A stretch of 64,000 bases of DNA, from positions 186,001 to 250,000 of the forward strand of contig NZ_SCOH01000002.1 of the NCBI RefSeq assembly GCF_005503445.1, written 5' to 3'. The position numbers and the translations under genes were made by a program. Of the stretch, positions 45,713 through 54,304 are shown one piece after another (position 1 is the stretch's first letter; each line of letters begins with the position of its first letter). Origin of the DNA: Chitinivorax sp. B. Lineage in GTDB: Bacteria; Pseudomonadota; Gammaproteobacteria; Burkholderiales; SCOH01. Under the pieces are notes generated by a model. That model was not told the DNA's origin and made no database searches. It was given only the letters and a program-made list of their open reading frames with translations.

Positions 45713-48700
45713 ATGGCTCGCAATGAGTTTGTCAGTACAAGTATATATGCAATCAATGCCGCTCATCGCCTTGCCTCGCCGGTAGAAAGCTTGTTACAAG
45801 CCAAGCGGCCATTGTATTGCGATGTACTGATTGTCGGTAGTGGTTATGGTGGATCATTTGCGGCTATGGAACTGGCTGCTACCGGGCAATCGGTGTGGGT
45901 CATGGAGAAAGGACGTGAATATGCCTTGGGGGAATTCCCCGAAACACTGGGCGATTTGCCGGGCCATGTTCAGTATCACCAGCAGGCATCCCGACCTGTG
46001 GTTGGCAATCCAGACGCATTGTTTTCATTACAGGTTGGCAAGCATGTGACGGTAGTTACTGGCTGTGGGTTGGGTGGTACGTCGCTGATCAATGCCAGTG
46101 TGGCGCTAACGCCGCCTGATCGGGTATTTCAGGATGAACGCTGGCCACGTGCGTTACGTGCAGATCTGACTAATCTAAAAACGTGTTTTGCGGATGCCCA
46201 CCACTTGCTGGGGACCGTGGAATGGACCGTTGCTGGCCAGACAAGCAAGTATCGCGCGTTACAGCAATTGGCCAAGGCGATTCCAGGTAGTCATTGTCAA
46301 CCACTCACCCTGGCTATTGCACCTGGCCATCAGGAAAGCACCGCTGGCATGATGCAGGCCAAATGCACTCAATGCGGAAATTGTGTGACCGGCTGCAATG
46401 TTGGTGCGAAGAATACGCTGCCGATGAACGTGATTCCGCTGGCTTGCCAGGCTGGTGCCCGCTTTTATACCGGTGCAACCGCACAAACCATTCGCCCGGC
46501 AAGGGCAAGTGATCAATATGGTTTAGCAAATGGTGCTCAATGGGTAGTCCAGTTTGCCCGGACGGCGACACTGAAATGCGAGGAAGGTCCCGATGAGTTT
46601 GAGATTGTTGCGAAGACCGTGATCCTGGCTGGCGGCAGTCTGGGCAGCACGGAAATCCTGCTGCGATCACAGACTGCCAACACGACTTTTTCCAAACAAC
46701 TGGGGCGACATTTTTCAGGTAATGGAGATTTCCTCGCATTCGGCTATGCCCAACGCCGTGCTGTCAATGCATTTGGGCACAGTCAGCTGTCTTCTACGCA
46801 ATTGCAGCAGATTGGCCCGACTGCAGTCGGCATGATCCGCGCAGTTGATCCTGCAATCAGCCCATTAGGGCGATACATCATCGAAGACGGTGCAATCCCT
46901 AGTGTACTTGGCCAAATACTGGGCCCTATACTGGCGAACGCGTCGTTGCTGCAGCGGTTCATCAGCGATCAACAACCTGCTTGGTTCGCTCAACACGCCA
47001 ATGTGGACCCATTGACGGTACATGAGTCGGTATTGGCACATACCCAGGTACTACTGTGTATGGGACAAGACAGCGCCGACGGTGAACTATATCTGGGGCA
47101 GCAAGGCATTGATATCGAATGGCCCACCGCGCCGCGACATAGCAGCATCCAACAGTTGCACCACGTTTTGACACAGGCACACCTGAATGGTGGGATGGAT
47201 GGTGGAGACTATTTGCCCAATCCACAGTGGCGTAATGTACCAGAAGCCTTTGAGCAGATTGTTGGCCAATCCACCACTGGTAGCCTTGTTACTGCCCACC
47301 CGCTTGGCGGATGCGCGATGGGCAACAACGCCACGCTAGGTGTGGTGGACCATTTGGGTCGCGTGTTTGATGGCGCCGACCACGCAGGCCTGCAGTTACA
47401 TCAAGGCCTGTATGTACTGGACAGCGCGATTTTACCCTGCCCGGTCGAGGTCAATCCGTTCATCACTCTGTCTGGCGTGGTACTTCGTGCCGTCCGCATA
47501 CTGACGGGTCAAACCTATGCAGCCCGCGCCATTCACCCGCCACGCCAACCCTATCGCACATGTATACCTACAGCATCACCCCATGTTCCAGTGCTCCTTT
47601 CGTTGCGTGAAACCTTGTTCAACCTCACGCCCATCCTGCTTCCTCCTGACTGGCGGGGCGCAGTACTGGCAGCCCGCACATTTGACCAATTGCAACAACA
47701 TGCCACAGGGTTGATAGCGCAGATACAGATTGAACTCGATATGCTAGCGTGGCTGGCCAATCCATCCATCGCGCTCCCGGCTACCATCACACTTCATTGT
47801 CCAGCTCAAACAAGCACAAGACGAGGCAAAACGGTAGGTGACGGGCCAATCACTGCACCAGCCCTGTTCTCAGGCCACGGGACAGTACGCTTGCTGGCGC
47901 TGGATGAACCAATCGATGGCAAACAAGCCAAGGCACGTACTGATCAAGCATTGGCTGCTTTTTTGAAACGGCGCGGGTTACGCGATCTCTTTCTGGCTCC
48001 CGGCCAACAGACCATGCGATCACGCTTGCGCAGCTTTCTGCGCATCGCCCGTATCCACAGTCAATGGCGACGAATGGACTATCGATTCACTTTGCTGCCC
48101 ATCCAGGCTGGGCATGGCAGCCCGCTGATGTTTTCTGGCTTCAAACAGTTAGCCTATCAATCACAAGCCAAAAACCCTTGGACCTCATTACAACAACTGC
48201 AAGTGACTTTAACCGCACCGGGAATCACAGGACAGGTCTCGATCAGCTTACAAGTGGATGTGTTAAGGATGCTGCGTCAACATGCGCTCCAGGTCACAGC
48301 AGCACGTAATACACCGGTTGCAATGTCAGCTTTGTTGCAGGCTAGCCATCTGTTGATGCGAATAATGTTCGCCACCCATTTTTGGACATTCAGAGGATTA
48401 CGCTACCGTGCGCTCCGATCAAGCCATCCCGCTCGTATCCAGTCGTTACTATTACGCAATGGACAACACATCGATCCCGTTCGCCATACCTTGCATGTGC
48501 CCCGACAAGCTGGCGATGACACCTCACTACCGCTTTCACTGACATGTTATCTACCCGCTTCACGCCATCCCTTACACCCCCCCATTTTGCTGACCCATGG
48601 CCTGGCCCATGGTGGCGAAATTTTCACAACCCATCATAGCCCCTGCGCCATGGCAGCGTGGTTTGCAGAACAAGGACGCGTAGTTTGGGTATTTGATCAT

Positions 48701-51235
48701 CGCTATTCGAACCGGACAATGGGAGTGGGGCAATTGGCAGGCTCGCTTGATGAGCTGGCACAATTTGATCTCCCAGCTGCAGTCCGTTTTGTATATGAGC
48801 AACACGAAAGCCAACCAATTGACCTGTTTGCCCATTGTATTGGCGCGGCTGGCGTGACCATGGCTGTCCTCAATGGGAGGATATGGGATACATGCAAACA
48901 ACAATCCATGATTGGCAAATTGGCACTACATGCGGTTCCACCCTGGCCACAACCTTCCACAGGCAATCGCATCATGGCGGCGTTGTTACAGTATGTGGAT
49001 GAGTTGCTAGGGGCATGGACCTTACAGGCTAGCCCGGGCAGACACCCCGAACAACTGGATCAATGGATCGATCGTTTGGCTGAGTCACTACCATTACCCG
49101 ATAGCGAGCAACGCCCAAACCGTCCAACTAGCGGCGATGCATTGACCGGCTATGCAACTGCGAATCGGATGGCATTGTTCTATGGCCATCAATGGCGTCA
49201 ATCCAATCTGACCCCCGCACTACTGACCGCACTACCGCGCATGATGGGGCCGTTGCATCTCGACGTGATCCGTCACATGTTGCAAATTACCGAACGAGGC
49301 ATGCTGCTTGATCGGTTTGGCAATCCTTGTTACTTACAGACTCCGCGCTTTGCCGAGTATTGGACATTCCCCACGTTACTGGTACATGGCCTGGATAACC
49401 AAGTATTCGATGCGCAGGCCAGCATACACAGTGCGCTTGCACTACATCGAATACTGCCGAAAGGACGATCGGTACAGCTGCTTGCCATTCCGCAAGTGGG
49501 GCATCTGGATTTGGTATTTGGCAAACATGCGGCGCAGCCCTATCAACCCCATCTCTCGGGTAGTGGCGTATTTCCAGCGTTACAGCAATTCTTCGACGGA
49601 CAACCACTGTCCATCCCACTGCGCCGCTTAGCTTGGCAACAATTGAAACAGCATGGTAAACAAACGCCACCGCTGGAGCACGTGACCGGCCCGAGCTTTC
49701 ACTATCGAATTCATGCGGGACGCCAGCTTGAACTGATTAGTTGCATTGAGCAGACCACACTGGCAGCAACCCCACCTATCCCACCTCGCTTGCGTGGTGC
49801 TCAGCACAATGGACGTGTCTATGACTACACAGCAGCTTGGGCGCCAACTGTCATACTGCCTGGACAATACTGGCTACTGACTACGCGTGTAGACCCGCTA
49901 CATCCACCAGTCTCCTTGCAAATTGGTTTACGGCGACGCAAATTGCCAAGGCACCCAGCAGGTAACAAGTCTGACCAATGGGTACAGATCCCATTGCATG
50001 GTATGCCCTGGTTCACTCGCTTGATTGGTTATCTGCAAGGCAAACCTCCACGACAATGGCGAATCCTAGCAGCTTCATGCCGATGGCCAGGAACCCCGTT
50101 TGAGCGCGAGGCAGTAGACCGGATCTTCGCCGCCATGCTGCAGTTAGCACAACAAGCGCCCGGTGTAGATGGCCTGTGGCTGTTAGGCGACCAGATCTAT
50201 GCCAACGCAGGGGCAGACGTGCTTCGCTACCGAGAACACAGTGACCGTTACGCTCGGCGCTACCGGGAAGCCTTTGGAGATGGCCAATTGGGCCTGGAGC
50301 AATTGGCCTCCCCTCACTTTGCCGCCCTACTGCGTAGCATCCCAACCTGGATGGTGATTGATGATCATGAATTGGAGGACAACTGGCCCGGTCGAGACAA
50401 AGGCCAACCGTTCAATGTTCAGGAACGACAGGCAATGGCGGCTGTACTGGCATATCAGCATCGCCAGCTTGGTTGTGAAATCGGGCCACCACCACCACTG
50501 GAACAAGTGCGTTATTGGCACGCATTTGAAGTGTGTGGGCTGCCAGCTTTTGCAATCGACACGCGTAGTGAACGTGAGCGCCGACACCGCACCACCTGGC
50601 CACGAGCCCGATTACTGGGACAAACACAGTTTCACGCATTGACCACTTGGCTAGAGGAACAACAACGTATCGCTCCTGATCGACCCAAGCTGATTTTGTC
50701 CGGTAGCGTATTTGGGTTTCCGCGCCGCCACGAAGTTGATTTTCCGGCAACCTGCGTGGATGCAGACCACTGGCAGGGTTACCCGCGTACTTGGCGGGCC
50801 TTGGTTCGCTTCATCGTAAGCCGACAAATCACTCATGTCATATTTGTTTGCGGTGATCTCCATGCCGCAGCTGTAGCCAACCTGACCTTACGTTTTGGTC
50901 GCCATTCTCCGGTTCGGGCACACACTGTTGTGTTGTCCGGGTTAAATGCCACACTGCCGTTCGCCAATGCCCGTCAGCATCAATTCATGTTAGATATGCC
51001 GGTCAGACTCCCCATGAGTAATCAAACCGTCAGTGTCGATAGTACCTTGCATTGGCTGACAGATGCATATAGACAGTTTGGTTGCATTGATGTTTGCCAG
51101 GATACAAGAGGTTGGCAAGTCACCATCTCCATACGCGACCCAATGGGTGTCAAACTGGCTGAAACGCGTTTGTATGATCGGGTTGCTCAAGCGCTAGCCG
51201 GGCAGCTTACAAGCGATGTGCCCGTATCAGCGTAG
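45713..51235 (+). CDS. Trifunctional fusion: GMC oxidoreductase, alpha/beta hydrolase, PhoD-like phosphatase
   Basis: An 1840-residue protein with three enzyme modules. Residues 1-600: GMC flavoprotein, with a G42-x-G-x-G dinucleotide motif (LIVGSGYGG), a four-Cys segment (C218-TQC-GNC-VTGC228), His529 (AHPLGGCAMG) and Asn581 (NPFITL) in place for catalysis, resembling cholesterol-oxidase-like enzymes. About 620-900: a region I cannot identify. About 905-1285: alpha/beta hydrolase with nucleophile Cys1042 (FAHCIGAAG), acid Asp1228 and His1264. About 1450-1770: PhoD-like metallophosphatase (D1493 in GDQIYA, DDHELEDNW at 1550, GDLHAAA at 1714). No signal peptide is visible. I chose ATG 45713 because GGGGAG precedes it; the earlier ATG (45674) has none. 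Likely role: sequential attack on a lipid or sterol-type ester or phosphate. The stop overlaps the convergent tsaC-like gene. Confidence 0.85.
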   Translation: MARNEFVSTSIYAINAAHRLASPVESLLQAKRPLYCDVLIVGSGYGGSFAAMELAATGQSVWVMEKGREYALGEFPETLGDLPGHVQYHQQASRPVVGNPDALFSLQVGKHVTVVTGCGLGGTSLINASVALTPPDRVFQDERWPRALRADLTNLKTCFADAHHLLGTVEWTVAGQTSKYRALQQLAKAIPGSHCQPLTLAIAPGHQESTAGMMQAKCTQCGNCVTGCNVGAKNTLPMNVIPLACQAGARFYTGATAQTIRPARASDQYGLANGAQWVVQFARTATLKCEEGPDEFEIVAKTVILAGGSLGSTEILLRSQTANTTFSKQLGRHFSGNGDFLAFGYAQRRAVNAFGHSQLSSTQLQQIGPTAVGMIRAVDPAISPLGRYIIEDGAIPSVLGQILGPILANASLLQRFISDQQPAWFAQHANVDPLTVHESVLAHTQVLLCMGQDSADGELYLGQQGIDIEWPTAPRHSSIQQLHHVLTQAHLNGGMDGGDYLPNPQWRNVPEAFEQIVGQSTTGSLVTAHPLGGCAMGNNATLGVVDHLGRVFDGADHAGLQLHQGLYVLDSAILPCPVEVNPFITLSGVVLRAVRILTGQTYAARAIHPPRQPYRTCIPTASPHVPVLLSLRETLFNLTPILLPPDWRGAVLAARTFDQLQQHATGLIAQIQIELDMLAWLANPSIALPATITLHCPAQTSTRRGKTVGDGPITAPALFSGHGTVRLLALDEPIDGKQAKARTDQALAAFLKRRGLRDLFLAPGQQTMRSRLRSFLRIARIHSQWRRMDYRFTLLPIQAGHGSPLMFSGFKQLAYQSQAKNPWTSLQQLQVTLTAPGITGQVSISLQVDVLRMLRQHALQVTAARNTPVAMSALLQASHLLMRIMFATHFWTFRGLRYRALRSSHPARIQSLLLRNGQHIDPVRHTLHVPRQAGDDTSLPLSLTCYLPASRHPLHPPILLTHGLAHGGEIFTTHHSPCAMAAWFAEQGRVVWVFDHRYSNRTMGVGQLAGSLDELAQFDLPAAVRFVYEQHESQPIDLFAHCIGAAGVTMAVLNGRIWDTCKQQSMIGKLALHAVPPWPQPSTGNRIMAALLQYVDELLGAWTLQASPGRHPEQLDQWIDRLAESLPLPDSEQRPNRPTSGDALTGYATANRMALFYGHQWRQSNLTPALLTALPRMMGPLHLDVIRHMLQITERGMLLDRFGNPCYLQTPRFAEYWTFPTLLVHGLDNQVFDAQASIHSALALHRILPKGRSVQLLAIPQVGHLDLVFGKHAAQPYQPHLSGSGVFPALQQFFDGQPLSIPLRRLAWQQLKQHGKQTPPLEHVTGPSFHYRIHAGRQLELISCIEQTTLAATPPIPPRLRGAQHNGRVYDYTAAWAPTVILPGQYWLLTTRVDPLHPPVSLQIGLRRRKLPRHPAGNKSDQWVQIPLHGMPWFTRLIGYLQGKPPRQWRILAASCRWPGTPFEREAVDRIFAAMLQLAQQAPGVDGLWLLGDQIYANAGADVLRYREHSDRYARRYREAFGDGQLGLEQLASPHFAALLRSIPTWMVIDDHELEDNWPGRDKGQPFNVQERQAMAAVLAYQHRQLGCEIGPPPPLEQVRYWHAFEVCGLPAFAIDTRSERERRHRTTWPRARLLGQTQFHALTTWLEEQQRIAPDRPKLILSGSVFGFPRRHEVDFPATCVDADHWQGYPRTWRALVRFIVSRQITHVIFVCGDLHAAAVANLTLRFGRHSPVRAHTVVLSGLNATLPFANARQHQFMLDMPVRLPMSNQTVSVDSTLHWLTDAYRQFGCIDVCQDTRGWQVTISIRDPMGVKLAETRLYDRVAQALAGQLTSDVPVSA

Positions 51236-51808
51236 CACTTTGCCTGTCCGCAAATCGATGATAGTGGAAGGTTTTTTGCGACGGCCAGTCTGGCCTGCAA
51301 CCACATGCACGCGCTTACCGAACGCTCGATGGCATGCACGTGCAGACTTCAATGACACCTGACCTGCCAAATTTGCGCTAGTCGATACCAAGGCCGTGCC
51401 AAGTGCCCGACAAACCCCTGCCGCCCCGGGGTGGGCTGTCACTCGAACTGCAATGGTACCGTGACGACCGGTCAACAGTCGATGGGCACGCCTTGAAGCA
51501 CGCATGATGAAGGTATAAGGGCCAGGCCAAAAACGATCCAGTAAAGCCCGTTCAGCAGCCGTAGGCGATTGAACGAATGGGGCCAGCTGCTCGAAGCTGG
51601 CTGCAATCATGATCAATCCCTTATGGGCAGGCCTGCGTTTGAGTCGAATCACACGCTGCACTGCCCGCCATTGCCGCGGGTCACATCCCAGGCCATAACA
51701 GGATTCCGTTGCATAGGCGATCACGCCGCCTTGCCTGATTTGCCGGCGCATGGCCGGTAACTCGCCAGCACGTGGTTGGCGCATACAAAACTGATGTTTC
51801 AATTTCAT
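51227..51808 (-). CDS. tsaC: TsaC/YrdC-family threonylcarbamoyl-AMP synthase
   Basis: A 193-residue protein of the Sua5/YrdC fold. It uses ATP, bicarbonate and threonine to form threonylcarbamoyl-AMP for the t6A modification of tRNA. The ATP/substrate region YATESCYGLGCDPRQWRAV, the KRRPAHKGLIMIA motif and STSANLAGQ match. Its ATG (51808) overlaps the rlpA stop as TGATG, so translation is coupled; this settles the start. It is the last gene of the elongasome set on the minus strand. The stop overlaps the trifunctional gene by nine bases. The genome could hold another YrdC-type gene, so the essential copy is not proven. Confidence 0.85.
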   Translation of the reverse strand: MKLKHQFCMRQPRAGELPAMRRQIRQGGVIAYATESCYGLGCDPRQWRAVQRVIRLKRRPAHKGLIMIAASFEQLAPFVQSPTAAERALLDRFWPGPYTFIMRASRRAHRLLTGRHGTIAVRVTAHPGAAGVCRALGTALVSTSANLAGQVSLKSARACHRAFGKRVHVVAGQTGRRKKPSTIIDLRTGKVLR

Positions 51809-52893
51809 CAACGAACAACAACGGCACTTAGTGCCAATTTATCCTTCAAGCGACCGACTGCTTCACGCGCCTGCTGCTCACTGGCAAATGGTCCGATCTG
51901 CAACCGGAACATCCCTTCCTTCGAAACGATGTTCACCTTACTATCGTCCGCTTCCTGCCAACCAGTCAGCACTTTTGAGCGCATGGACTCAGCATTGGTC
52001 TTGTTTCGAAACACCCCCACCTGTAGAAACACATTGGTGGCCTCGGCTACTTCGCCGGAGACCATGGTCTCCTCGGTCTGGGGAGGTAAAGTCTCGGACA
52101 GAATCGGCCCCGTGTCATTCAATACAGCGACGACCGTTTCCGCTTGCTCTGCGACAACTCTAGCACCAGGCCCACGTGGCAATTCGCCACGGCTGGCCAA
52201 TTCGGTAATCTGATCTGGTGTAATGGCCTCAACCTCGACCTTGGCATGCCCCTTACCGGCATAGCCCAATCGATGCGCCGCCGCATAGGATAAATCCATC
52301 AGGCGGCCTTTGTGAAATGGTCCCCTATCATTCACCCTGACCACCACCGATTTGCCATTCTCCAGATTGGTCACCCGCGCATAACTTGGGATAGGCAATG
52401 TCGGGTGCGCAGCACTCAAGCCCAACATGTCATACAACTCGCCAGAGCTGGTTCGCTTGCCATGGAACTTACGCCCATACCAAGATGCAGTACCTTGCGC
52501 CTTGTAAGTCTTATGCTCTTTCGCTGGCACGTACTCTTCACCAAATCGACTGTAAGGCCGGTTTGCATATTTATGCAACGGCTCGTCTTTGGGCTTTGGC
52601 TCCGGGATCTTGTCCAGATCCACATTGATACTATCTGGCGGGCCATCATCCTTGTAATAGGCGCCACCATTCTTGCCGGGTTTGACCGGTTGAGTCGAAG
52701 TAGTCGGCGGTAACTTAAATGGGTCGTTCGGCATGGATACCGCGACCGGGGGTTGATTGCCTTGACGTTGCTGTGGGCCACTGAGGCTTGTACAGGCTTG
52801 AATCAAAGCAGCAGCCAAACAGATCAGGACATAGCCTGCCCAATGTTCAACTGGTGTGCGTTTCAACTTGGCAAAAAAAGTCCGAGCAATCAC
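51808..52893 (-). CDS. rlpA: Septal/rod-associated lipoprotein RlpA
   Basis: A 361-residue lipoprotein precursor with a signal helix and lipobox (LIQACTS, about residues 30-36), a double-psi beta-barrel domain (GTASWYGRKFHGKRTSSGE; VRVNDRGPFHKGRLMDLS) and a C-terminal SPOR domain (FLQVGVFRNKTNAESM, KVNIVSKEGMFRLQIG) that binds denuded septal peptidoglycan. In some species RlpA is a lytic transglycosylase. It follows rodA after a 279-base gap that holds an imperfect hairpin and is translationally coupled to the tsaC-like gene. Confidence 0.94.
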   Translation of the reverse strand: MIARTFFAKLKRTPVEHWAGYVLICLAAALIQACTSLSGPQQRQGNQPPVAVSMPNDPFKLPPTTSTQPVKPGKNGGAYYKDDGPPDSINVDLDKIPEPKPKDEPLHKYANRPYSRFGEEYVPAKEHKTYKAQGTASWYGRKFHGKRTSSGELYDMLGLSAAHPTLPIPSYARVTNLENGKSVVVRVNDRGPFHKGRLMDLSYAAAHRLGYAGKGHAKVEVEAITPDQITELASRGELPRGPGARVVAEQAETVVAVLNDTGPILSETLPPQTEETMVSGEVAEATNVFLQVGVFRNKTNAESMRSKVLTGWQEADDSKVNIVSKEGMFRLQIGPFASEQQAREAVGRLKDKLALSAVVVR

Positions 52894-53172
52894 GCGAATC
52901 CTCCGTTCGTCAAAATACTGCTGGTTGGCGAATTAGTTGGACGGTGGTGTCCGGGTCAACGAGCGGTGCAGGACGCTGCACCTTGACCGTAAATAAAGGC
53001 ACCGTAGAAAATACGCTACGTAGCCCTGATAAAGCAGTTTTTCAGCTTAGCCGAAAAACCGTAAGAGAATCATAGAGATTAATAACGAGCAGGATTGTTT
53101 CACAAACGCGCAAATACGGCAAGTGTTTGATTTTATGTGAATGTCTAAATAGCAGTGAAAGCCTGATGGCAC
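52894..53172. other. Gap between rodA and rlpA
   Basis: Holds a roughly 11-bp stem with one mismatch (GTTTTTC...GAAAAAC, 53037-53059) that could slow or end minus-strand transcription after rodA, and presumably the rlpA promoter. No coding frame or RNA gene with support was seen. Confidence 0.4.
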
Positions 53173-54294
53173 CTAGCTTTGCAGCAATTTTCGATGCGAA
53201 TGGATACTCATCAGGATGCCAAAGCCTAGACTTAGCGTGACTAAAGCGGTACCGCCATAACTGATCATGGGCAACGGCACACCCACAACAGGCAGAATTC
53301 CCGACACCATACCCATGTTCACAAACGCATATGTGAAGAAGCTGAGTGCAATCGCACCAGCCAATAGTCGGCCAAACAGATTGGCTGCACTCGCAGAAAT
53401 GTATAGCCCCCGGCCAATAATGGCCAGATAAAGTACCAGCAACAAACAGTTGCCAATCAAGCCGAATTCTTCGGCAAATACTGCAAAAATGAAGTCCGTT
53501 GTCCGTTCAGGAATGAAATCCAGGTGGGTCTGCGTTCCTGCCAGCCAACCTTTACCAAACACGCCACCCGAACCAATGGCAATTGTTCCCTGAATAGTGT
53601 GATAACCATCTCCTAGTGGATCGGCCATTGGGTCCAGCATGGTAGCCACACGTCGACACTGGTAATCGTGAAACACCTGGATGCAGATATCCCAATGCGT
53701 CACGAAGTAGATCGCTCCGCTACCCGCCAGTACCAACCCCAGCACCACATACCAGGATAAACCTGCAAGAAACAGGATATAGAAGCTCGCCGCCCCTACC
53801 AGAATGGCTGTGCCCAGATCCGGTTGCTTGAGGATCAGCGCTACGGGCAACAGCATCATCATGCCAGCAACAGCAAAATCCTTCATACGCAAAGCAGCTT
53901 CCTGCCGGTCAAAATACCAAGCTAACATCATCGGCAAGGCAATCTTCATGATTTCAGAAGGTTGAATGCGTGTAACACCAATGTGAAGCCAGCGGCGGGC
54001 GCCATTGACCACATCACCAGCCAGCGCCACTCCGATCAGTAATACCAATCCGACCAGATACAACGGGGGGGCGAACAGCATCATTCGCTGTGGGGATACA
54101 TTAGCAGCCACCCACATCACAACGACCGCAACCGACATGTTGATCAGTTGTGCCATGATCTTGTCGAAGCTTTGATTGGACGCCGAATACAGGGCCACCA
54201 GATTGACTGAAATCAGAATCGTGCCCAGCACCAGTAATGGGCCATCCAGATGCCTGACCAATAATTGCCAGAACTGACGAACGTCGAGTTTCAT
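53173..54294 (-). CDS. rodA: Peptidoglycan polymerase RodA
   Basis: A 373-residue SEDS-family glycosyltransferase with about ten membrane helices. It polymerises lipid II during cell elongation with its transpeptidase partner PBP2. The family stretches GARRWLHIGVTRIQPSEIMK and AGTQTHLDFIPERTTDFIFA, and the final GVPLPMISYGGTALVTL, are present. ATG 54294 follows the mrdA stop by 10 bases; the open frame continues upstream inside mrdA out of frame and is not part of RodA. Length equals the family norm. Confidence 0.96.
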   Translation of the reverse strand: MKLDVRQFWQLLVRHLDGPLLVLGTILISVNLVALYSASNQSFDKIMAQLINMSVAVVVMWVAANVSPQRMMLFAPPLYLVGLVLLIGVALAGDVVNGARRWLHIGVTRIQPSEIMKIALPMMLAWYFDRQEAALRMKDFAVAGMMMLLPVALILKQPDLGTAILVGAASFYILFLAGLSWYVVLGLVLAGSGAIYFVTHWDICIQVFHDYQCRRVATMLDPMADPLGDGYHTIQGTIAIGSGGVFGKGWLAGTQTHLDFIPERTTDFIFAVFAEEFGLIGNCLLLVLYLAIIGRGLYISASAANLFGRLLAGAIALSFFTYAFVNMGMVSGILPVVGVPLPMISYGGTALVTLSLGFGILMSIHSHRKLLQS

Positions 54295-54304
54295 AATGAG
54301 GTTC

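Noticed and set aside
48572-48904. Possible small gene antisense to the trifunctional protein
   Set aside because: Short, no ribosome-binding site, and composed of antisense codons of the hydrolase module.
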